A DNA stretch of 11,735 nt from Actinomycetes bacterium. GTDB lineage: Bacteria; Actinomycetota; Acidimicrobiia; Acidimicrobiales; Bog-793. Shown one piece after another: positions 1 to 4,779 of this stretch. Below the pieces are notes generated by a model. It saw nothing but the letters and a program-made list of their open reading frames with translations. It had not been told where the DNA came from and searched no databases. The stretch covers positions 1 to 11,735 of the forward strand of contig JAJYGM010000312.1 in the NCBI GenBank assembly GCA_021785095.1. Direction: 5' to 3'. Every line of letters begins with the position of its first letter. Within the stretch, counting starts at the first letter, position 1. Made by a program: the position numbers and the translations under genes.

Positions 1-588
1 CCAGGAGAGGTGGGCGGGCTTCGGCATGAGCTGGTTGGCCTTCACCACCGTCACGTCGGCGAGGCCGCCGAAGTTCGTCTCGAACCCCCAGATACGCTGG
101 TTCAGCGCGAGCATCGAGTCGTCGTGCGCCGTCGGGTCCTGGTCGTCGACGTAGTTGCAGTGGATCGTGACCCGGTCACCGGGTCTCCAGTTCCGGACGA
201 GCGAGCCGGTCCCGAGCACGACCCCGGCGGCGTCGGAGCCGACGACGTGGTAGCCGAGCGCGTGGCGTGCGCCCCAGATGCTCTCCTTCGCCAGCCGGTC
301 GAGGAAGCCGAACGTGGGAAGCGGCTCGAAGATCGCGGTCCAGACGGTGTTGAAGTTCACCGCGGAGGCCATCACCGCGACGTACGCCTCGTCGGGCGCG
401 AGCTGTGGGACGGGGACGTCGTCGACGTGGAGCGACTTGCGGGGGTCCTTGTCCGAGGACCCGAGCCCCTCGAACATCCCCACCTCGTCGCGCCGGACGA
501 ACGCGGCGCGGCAGGACTCGGGCATCGGCATCGCGGCGAGGGCGTCGCCGTCGGCGCCGTCGACCGCCGCCTGCAGGATCCCGCTCAT
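1..588 (-). CDS. ccr: Crotonyl-CoA carboxylase/reductase, N-terminal part (gene runs off the left edge)
   Basis: The frame is open from an ATG at 588 to the window edge (196 codons, no stop), so the C-terminal half is missing. Ccr carries out NADPH-dependent reductive carboxylation of crotonyl-CoA to ethylmalonyl-CoA. It belongs to the medium-chain dehydrogenase superfamily. Family blocks seen: PMPESCRAAF (21-30), DKDPRKSLHVDDVPVP (46-61), MASAVNFNTVW (73-83), YHVVGSDAAGVV (113-124), IWGFETNFGGLAD (166-178) and NQLMPKP (185-191). Asn80, Phe169 and Glu170 sit where I recall the CO2-holding Asn81, Phe170 and Glu171 of Kitasatospora setae Ccr, with a constant offset of one. This favours a true carboxylase over a simple enoyl reductase. 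The remaining CO2-site residue (His365) and most of the nucleotide fold lie outside. The gene is divergent from the thiolase, whose product leads to its substrate. Confidence 0.93.
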   Translation of the reverse strand, partial: MSGILQAAVDGADGDALAAMPMPESCRAAFVRRDEVGMFEGLGSSDKDPRKSLHVDDVPVPQLAPDEAYVAVMASAVNFNTVWTAIFEPLPTFGFLDRLAKESIWGARHALGYHVVGSDAAGVVLGTGSLVRNWRPGDRVTIHCNYVDDQDPTAHDDSMLALNQRIWGFETNFGGLADVTVVKANQLMPKPAHLSW

Positions 589-720
589 TTCCGCGACAGT
601 AGCGGAGCCCGTAGAATTGTAAGAATTGGCGGCGAGCCGGTGGACGCGGCTCCACGCCTTGTCCCATCGTCTCGTTCCTCCTGGCCGGCGACGAGACGCC
701 CGTGCACGTCGGAGGTGGCC
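589..720. promoter_or_regulatory. Divergent promoter region between ccr and the thiolase gene
   Basis: This 132-bp gap holds the only clearly AT-rich patch in the window (611-628). It contains two overlapping -10-like hexamers pointing in opposite directions: TAGAAT on plus (612-617) and TACAAT on minus (621-616), each 5 of 6 to TATAAT. The heptamer AGAATTG occurs twice, 9 bp apart (613-619 and 622-628), and could be part of an operator. Neither side has a convincing -35 at 16-18 bp, so an activator or another sigma factor may be needed. The predicted leaders are roughly 20 nt for ccr and about 97 nt for the thiolase. The promoter calls rest on the hexamers alone and are inference. Confidence 0.4.
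711..716 (+). promoter_or_regulatory. Shine-Dalgarno site of the thiolase gene
   Basis: GGAGGT lies 4 nt before the ATG at 721, a strong match to the anti-Shine-Dalgarno sequence. It decides the start: the reading frame stays open back to the left edge, but those upstream codons are antisense to ccr. An in-frame GTG at 715 overlaps the site and is unlikely to be used. Confidence 0.8.
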
Positions 721-1905
721 ATGCCCGGATCCGTCATCGTCTCAGGGGCTAGGACGCCCATCGGGAAGCTGGCCGGCGCGCTCGCCCCGTTCAGCGCGAT
801 GGAGCTCGGGGGCTTCGCCATCGCCGCGGCACTCGACCGAGCCGGCCTCGCGCCAGTCCAGGTCGACTACGTGGTCATGGGGCACGTGATCCTGGCAGGG
901 CAGGGGCAGATCACCGCCAGGCAGGCGGCCATCCACGCGGGCGTCCCGATGACGGTCCCCGCGACCACGGTGAACAAGGTGTGCCTGTCGGGGCTGAACG
1001 CCGTCTACCTCGCGGACCTGATGGTGAACGCAGGTGACGCCGAGATCGTGGTCGCCGGCGGGATGGAGTCGATGACCCGAGCACCCCACCTCCTGCCGGG
1101 GGCGCGCGAGGGCTTCCGGCTCGGCGACGCGGCGCTGGTGGACTCGGTGCTGCACGACGGTCTCACCTGCGCGTTCGACCGGTGCGCGATGGGCCTCTCC
1201 ACCGAGCGCTACAACGAGCGGATCGGCATCACCCGCGAGCGCCAGGACGCCTTCGCCGCAGCGTCCCACGAGAAGGCCGCCGCGGCTGCCAAGGACGGCC
1301 GCCTCGCCGACGAGATCGTCCCCCTCCAGGTGCCGCAGCGCAAGGGAGACCCCATCGCCGTGGACACCGACGAAGGCGTGCGACCGGGGACGACCGCTGC
1401 GTCGCTCGCGGCACTTCGGCCGGCGTTCGACGGGTCGGGCACGATCACGGCGGGCAACGCTTCGCAGATCTCCGACGGGGGCGCGGCAGTCGTCGTGATG
1501 TCGAAGGCCAAGGCCGACGAGCTCGGGGTGACGCCGCTCGGTGAGCTCGTCTCCTACGGCCAGGTGGCGGGTCCGGATCCCTCGCTCCTTCTCCAACCCT
1601 CCAGAGCGATCGCCCAGGCGCTCGGCAAGGCGAAGCTCGAGGTGCGCGACGTCGAGCTCTTCGAGATCAACGAGGCATTCGCCGCGGTGGGGCTCGCCTC
1701 CGCCGACGAGCTCGGGATCCCCGCGGAGAAGTTGAACGTGAACGGCGGTGCGATCGCTCTCGGCCACCCGATCGGGATGTCGGGGACGCGCCTCGCGCTC
1801 AGCGCGCTGTACGAGCTGCGGCGCCGGGGTGGTGGGGTCGCAGCCGTCGGGCTGTGCGGCGGCGGCGGCCAGGGCGACGCCGCGGTGCTGCGGTCTGTGC
1901 CCTGA
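721..1905 (+). CDS. Acetyl-CoA C-acetyltransferase (biosynthetic-type thiolase)
   Basis: The enzyme condenses two acetyl-CoA to acetoacetyl-CoA, or cleaves it in reverse. At 394 aa it has the usual thiolase length. The nucleophilic cysteine is Cys88 in VNKVCLSGLNAV. NEAF is at 317-320, the catalytic histidine is His349 in NVNGGAIALGHPIG, and the second cysteine is Cys379 in LCGGGGQG. All catalytic positions are intact, and the SGARTPIG start is typical. The ATG at 721 is chosen for its GGAGGT site and because homology begins there. It is the only plus-strand gene and is divergent from ccr. Acetoacetyl-CoA formation is the first step toward the crotonyl-CoA used by Ccr, so the pair probably serves the ethylmalonyl-CoA pathway or butyryl/ethylmalonyl-CoA supply. 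A degradative 3-ketoacyl-CoA thiolase is the alternative. It ends 9 bp from the convergent aldolase-family gene. Confidence 0.93.
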   Translation: MPGSVIVSGARTPIGKLAGALAPFSAMELGGFAIAAALDRAGLAPVQVDYVVMGHVILAGQGQITARQAAIHAGVPMTVPATTVNKVCLSGLNAVYLADLMVNAGDAEIVVAGGMESMTRAPHLLPGAREGFRLGDAALVDSVLHDGLTCAFDRCAMGLSTERYNERIGITRERQDAFAAASHEKAAAAAKDGRLADEIVPLQVPQRKGDPIAVDTDEGVRPGTTAASLAALRPAFDGSGTITAGNASQISDGGAAVVVMSKAKADELGVTPLGELVSYGQVAGPDPSLLLQPSRAIAQALGKAKLEVRDVELFEINEAFAAVGLASADELGIPAEKLNVNGGAIALGHPIGMSGTRLALSALYELRRRGGGVAAVGLCGGGGQGDAAVLRSVP

Positions 1906-1914
1906 CGCTGCTCG

Positions 1915-2691
1915 TCATCCTTCTGCGGCGTCGAGGCCCAAGCCGCGCCATGCGAGCTTCGCCACGTGGTGGCGCCACACGAGGTCGTCGTTGAAGGCCC
2001 CACCCAGGTCGGGCAGCTCCGCACGGTCGGCGTCGGGCACCTCGGGCGCGCTGCATCCCGCAGCGGCGAGGGCGGCGGTCATGCGTGCGAGGAGATTGAC
2101 GTTCAGCGCCGCGACCACCGCTCCCGCCAAGGTGGGCGCCGCCGTCGTGAGGCCGTGCCCGCGCAGCAGCACCGCGCGCGTGCCCGCCATCGCCGCCACC
2201 ATCTGCTCGCCGCGCCCGCGAGTCCTCACCAGGCCGTAGTAGTCGAACACCGGGAGACCGCGCTCGGCCATGCGCATCGCGGGGATGTTGAATGCACCGA
2301 AGACAGGACGCAGGGGCAGGCCCGCGACGCTGCACAGCACCACGTCGGGAGGGTGGGCGTGCACGACGGCGCCGTCGCCGGGCCGCAGGCGCAGCAGCTC
2401 CCCATGGATCGGAAGCTCCTGGGGAAGCTGGCGGTCGCCCAGCTCCTCGGCCGGCTCACCGTCGAAGTCGGTGAGGACGACGTCTTCGGGCCTCGTGAGG
2501 AGGAGCCCGGGGTCCGAGGCGCTGCGCGCCCGGATCAGCATGCGGCGGCCGTCCACGCGCAGGCTCACGTGGCCGAGGATGTCGGACACGAGCCCTTCGG
2601 CCGCGAGCACCCGGCACGCACGCGCGACGTCGGCGCGCCCCGCCGCGAGCTGCTCGGCCACCCCCGCCGACGCGGCAGATGCCTCACTCAC
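1915..2691 (-). CDS. Class II aldolase/adducin-family protein (metal-dependent lyase or decarboxylase)
   Basis: This 258-aa protein has the fuculose-1-phosphate aldolase fold. Putative metal ligands are His111 and His113 (VVHAHP) and His179 (LRGHGLTT). The acidic residue typical of the family is Glu98 in PIHGELLRLR. An SDILGHVSLR block (36-45) and a TRPEDVVLTDFDG block (66-78) are also typical. The family holds sugar-phosphate aldolases and decarboxylases of hydroxy-aromatic or ring-cleavage acids. Next to a CMD-family gene and a molybdenum hydroxylase operon, a decarboxylase or aldolase in aromatic-acid breakdown is more likely than sugar metabolism; that is inference. The GTG start at 2691 overlaps the upstream gene by 8 bp (GTGAGTGA). 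No Shine-Dalgarno site precedes it, which points to translational coupling. Upstream in-frame codons lie inside the CMD gene and lack homology. Confidence 0.85.
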   Translation of the reverse strand: MSEASAASAGVAEQLAAGRADVARACRVLAAEGLVSDILGHVSLRVDGRRMLIRARSASDPGLLLTRPEDVVLTDFDGEPAEELGDRQLPQELPIHGELLRLRPGDGAVVHAHPPDVVLCSVAGLPLRPVFGAFNIPAMRMAERGLPVFDYYGLVRTRGRGEQMVAAMAGTRAVLLRGHGLTTAAPTLAGAVVAALNVNLLARMTAALAAAGCSAPEVPDADRAELPDLGGAFNDDLVWRHHVAKLAWRGLGLDAAEG

Positions 2692-3247
2692 CGGGTGCTG
2701 CCGGCTGCAGCGGGGGAAGGACGCCGTCGACGGGAGCCGCGAGCTCCAAGGTGTTCGCGACCACCGCGTGGGCGACGTAGCGTCCCACGGTGAGCAGCGC
2801 GCCCACGGCGGCCTCCTCCCCGAGCGCGTCGACGGCCCGCGCCAGCTCTTGCGCGGCGCCGTCGCCATAGCGGTCGACGACGGCGAGAGCGAGCTGCCGG
2901 GCAGCCCTGGCCTTCGCGCTCAGATCGGAGGGATCGCCGCGGCCGGTGGCGGCAGCGATCCAGGCGACAGGAAACCCAAGGGTCCGGGCCAACCGCTCGT
3001 GCTGGCTCTGCTCGTAGGCGTTCCCGAGCGCGGACGCGACGCCGAGGGCCACGACCTCCGTGAGCTCGGCGGGCAGCGCTGCCTTCAGGGCTTCGGTGAA
3101 GGCCTGGAAGGCGGTCGTCGCCTCGGGCTGGTGGCCGCAGACGGCGAAGAACTCGCCCAGGTAGCCGAGGCGGTCGACCTTGGCGCGGAGCGCGTCCTGG
3201 AGCTCAGGGGCGAGCTCGTCGAATCGAAGACGTCGGATCTGGCCCAC
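2684..3247 (-). CDS. Carboxymuconolactone decarboxylase / AhpD-like family protein
   Basis: The 187-aa protein is mostly helical. Its central segment, EVVALGVASALGNAYEQSQH (64-83), has the CMD/AhpD layout: an acidic residue in the EVVAL helix, then a turn ending in a histidine (His83). Where redox-active AhpD has CxxC, this protein has Asn76 and Glu79. It is therefore unlikely to be a thiol peroxidase and looks more like the decarboxylase or lactonase side of the family. The substrate is unknown. Start choice: AGGAGG at 3257-3252 fits the GTG at 3247 (4-nt spacer); the adjacent GTG at 3250 is nearly as possible. In-frame codons further upstream, to 3412, run through the 15-bp repeats and encode low-complexity Pro/Gly sequence, so I exclude them. 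It is the first gene of a two-gene unit with the aldolase-family gene, behind its own predicted promoter. Confidence 0.83.
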   Translation of the reverse strand: MGQIRRLRFDELAPELQDALRAKVDRLGYLGEFFAVCGHQPEATTAFQAFTEALKAALPAELTEVVALGVASALGNAYEQSQHERLARTLGFPVAWIAAATGRGDPSDLSAKARAARQLALAVVDRYGDGAAQELARAVDALGEEAAVGALLTVGRYVAHAVVANTLELAAPVDGVLPPLQPAAPGE

Positions 3248-3251
3248 CACT

Positions 3252-3257
3252 CCTCCT
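3252..3257 (-). promoter_or_regulatory. Shine-Dalgarno site of the CMD-family gene
   Basis: AGGAGG on the minus strand lies 4 nt before the GTG at 3247. It rules out the long in-frame extension to 3412 and sets the start at 3247 or the adjacent 3250. Confidence 0.65.
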
Positions 3258-3313
3258 CGGACTCGGCCCCGCGCACGACGCACCCAGACCCGCACCTCGG
3301 GATCGACGTCCGT

Positions 3314-3342
3314 AACGTACGGGCCGGTCGCGGGAGCGTCAA
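3314..3342 (-). promoter_or_regulatory. Predicted sigma-70-type promoter for the CMD/aldolase unit
   Basis: Read on the minus strand, TTGACG (3342-3337) is followed by a 17-bp spacer and TACGTT (3319-3314). This fits the common actinobacterial form TTGAC-N17/18-TANNNT. Transcription would begin near 3307, giving a leader of about 60 nt before the GTG at 3247. It implies that the CMD and aldolase genes can be expressed separately from the upstream operon. Nothing in the sequence proves use. Confidence 0.55.
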
Positions 3343-3360
3343 GCAAGCCTGACCGCGTCC

Positions 3361-3420
3361 GGGGCACGCCACCGGGGGGCACGTCACAAGGGGGCACGCC
3401 ACCGGGGGGCACGCCACCGG
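3361..3420. repeat. Four in-register 15-bp tandem repeats upstream of the CMD promoter
   Basis: Units are 3361-3375, 3376-3390, 3391-3405 and 3406-3420. Units 1, 3 and 4 are identical (GGGGCACGCCACCGG); unit 2 is GGGGCACGTCACAAG. The GGCACGCC core is a short imperfect dyad (GGC-AC-GCC). The array ends 18 bp before the predicted -35 on the minus strand, a usual place for activator-binding sites. It is also translatable as a Pro/Gly repeat, but it lies outside the supported CMD start. Function as an operator array is inference from position and spacing. Confidence 0.85.
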
Positions 3421-3445
3421 GGAACCGGTCCGGGCCGGGGTCCGG

Positions 3446-4318
3446 TCAGTCGGCGCCCTCGGTGCCGAGACAACGCTCGAGCACCCGTCTCGCCCAGACG
3501 GCGACCATGCGCCGCTTGTAGGCCGCCGAGCCGAGCCGGTCGTCCACCGGGTCGGCTCTCCGGGCTGCAGCCTCGGCCACCTCGGCGCTCGCCGCCGCCC
3601 ACCTCCCCTCCGGCACGCCCCCGAGCTCTTCGGCCTCGGGCACGAGATAGGCGACGGGACCCGCGCCGCCGATCGCGAGGCGGACTGCGGTCGGCACGCC
3701 GTCGGCGACGTCGGCGGTCGCGGCCGCCGCGACCGTCGGATAGTCGTCGGCACTGCCCGGGGTGAACCGGAGGTAGCAGCTCCGCCGGCCGTCCACGAGC
3801 GGCACGCGCACGGCGGTGATGACCTCGTCGGGGCCGAGATCCGTCGACATGAAACCGTCGATCAGCTCGTCGATCGCCAGGTGGCGCCGGCCTCGCCTGC
3901 CCGCCACCTCGACGCGCGCGTCGAGGGCGAGGAGCGCAGGCGGGAGATCCTGCCGAGGGTCGGCGTGCCCCAAGGCGCCGCCGATCGTCGCCACGGCACG
4001 CACCCGGGTGTTGCCGACCGACGCCGCCGCGTCGGCGAGTGCAGGCACCGTCGTTCGCACCCGCGGATGGGCGGCGAGAGCGGCGAGCGTGGTGGTGGCG
4101 CCGATGGACATCCCCCCGTCCTCTTCCTCGAGGGCCGACAGCTCGGGGATGCGTCCGAGCCAGACGAGCGCCGAGGGAGCGAGCAGTCCCTGGCCGACCA
4201 TCAGACCGATCGAGGTGCCGCCGGCGAGCGCCACGGCGCCAGCGGCTCCGAGCGCCTCGACGGCCGCTTCGACCGTGCCGGGGACGAGGAACGCCGCTTC
4301 GCCCGAGGTTCCGGTCAC
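3446..4318 (-). CDS. Molybdenum hydroxylase FAD-binding (medium) subunit, CoxM/CutM type
   Basis: This 290-aa protein has the family's normal length. It carries the two flavin-binding motifs: LAGGTS (31-36) and ATIGGALGHADPRQDLP (110-126). In such enzymes it passes electrons from the [2Fe-2S] subunit through FAD to an acceptor. I see no extra cysteine cluster of the kind found in 4-hydroxybenzoyl-CoA reductase beta subunits. The usual CO-dehydrogenase M, nicotinate or generic aldehyde/xanthine oxidase families therefore remain open. The GTG start at 4318 overlaps the [2Fe-2S] gene's TGA in GTGA (4318-4315). In-frame codons upstream of it lie within that gene and have no flavin-domain similarity. 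It is the last gene of the operon in this window; a 198-bp gap follows. Confidence 0.92.
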   Translation of the reverse strand: MTGTSGEAAFLVPGTVEAAVEALGAAGAVALAGGTSIGLMVGQGLLAPSALVWLGRIPELSALEEEDGGMSIGATTTLAALAAHPRVRTTVPALADAAASVGNTRVRAVATIGGALGHADPRQDLPPALLALDARVEVAGRRGRRHLAIDELIDGFMSTDLGPDEVITAVRVPLVDGRRSCYLRFTPGSADDYPTVAAAATADVADGVPTAVRLAIGGAGPVAYLVPEAEELGGVPEGRWAAASAEVAEAAARRADPVDDRLGSAAYKRRMVAVWARRVLERCLGTEGAD

Positions 4319-4779
4319 GCCGGCGCGACCTCGTCCCGGCGCCGCGCCTGCGCGTCGAGGGCCGCTTCGACGATCGTGCCGTACCCGGTGCAACGGCACA
4401 GGTTGCCGCTCAGGTAGTGGCGGACGTCGCTCTCGTCGCGGACGTCCGGTCCCATCGACGCGACGGCCACGATCTGGCCCGGCGTGCAGATGCCGCACTG
4501 CATCCCCTCGCACTCGACGAAGGCGTCGACCACCGACGGCGCATGCTCCGCCATGCCCTCGACGGTCCAGATGTCCGCCCCGTCGGCGCAGCCCGCGAAG
4601 TAGAGGCACGAGCTCACCGGCCGGCCGTCGACGAGCACCGTGCACACCCCGCACACCCCGATCCGGCACCCTTCCTTGGTCCCGGTCAGCCCGGCGCCGC
4701 GCAGCACCTCGAGGAGGCTCGCTGTGGCGGGAACCTCGGCGACGAACGGCGAGCCGTTGACGCGGGCGTGCAGCTTCAC
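4315..4779 (-). CDS. Molybdenum hydroxylase [2Fe-2S] (small) subunit, CoxS/CutS type
   Basis: The 154-aa protein carries both iron-sulfur motifs of the family. The plant-ferredoxin-type cluster is held by Cys38, Cys43, Cys46 and Cys58. The helical-domain cluster is held by Cys95 and Cys98 (QCGICTPG) and by Cys128 and Cys130 (NLCRCTGY). Gln94 precedes Cys95, as in relatives where it contacts the molybdopterin. All eight ligands are present. It relays electrons from the molybdenum site to the FAD subunit. The GTG at 4779 overlaps the large-subunit stop as GTGA (4779-4776). A strong AGGAGG at 4792-4787 lies 7 nt upstream, inside the end of the large-subunit gene, so translation is well supported. 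Its substrate cannot be told from this subunit. Confidence 0.95.
   Translation of the reverse strand: MKLHARVNGSPFVAEVPATASLLEVLRGAGLTGTKEGCRIGVCGVCTVLVDGRPVSSCLYFAGCADGADIWTVEGMAEHAPSVVDAFVECEGMQCGICTPGQIVAVASMGPDVRDESDVRHYLSGNLCRCTGYGTIVEAALDAQARRRDEVAPA

Larger units (their letters stand above)
3248..3445. other. 198-bp intergenic region separating the operon from the CMD/aldolase unit
   Basis: It holds the CMD ribosome site, the predicted promoter and the 15-bp repeats. Right after the FAD-subunit stop, 3425-3445 is rich in CCGG elements. On the minus strand it can form a short GC hairpin (4 bp, a mismatch, then 2 bp) but has no T-run, so I do not call a terminator. Read-through from the upstream operon remains possible. 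Confidence 0.6.

Noticed and set aside
10..720. In-frame upstream extension of the thiolase reading frame (237 codons)
   Set aside because: It is antisense to ccr, has no thiolase-like sequence, and the ATG at 721 has a strong ribosome site.
742..1767. 341-codon open frame antisense to the thiolase
   Set aside because: Arg/His/Gly-rich shadow of a gene with all catalytic motifs on the other strand; typical of high-GC DNA.
2270..3352. 360-codon plus-strand frame across the aldolase and CMD genes
   Set aside because: It covers two recognisable genes and a promoter on the other strand and has no recognisable domain.
3425..3445. Possible intrinsic terminator after the FAD subunit gene
   Set aside because: The hairpin is short with a mismatch and there is no T-run.
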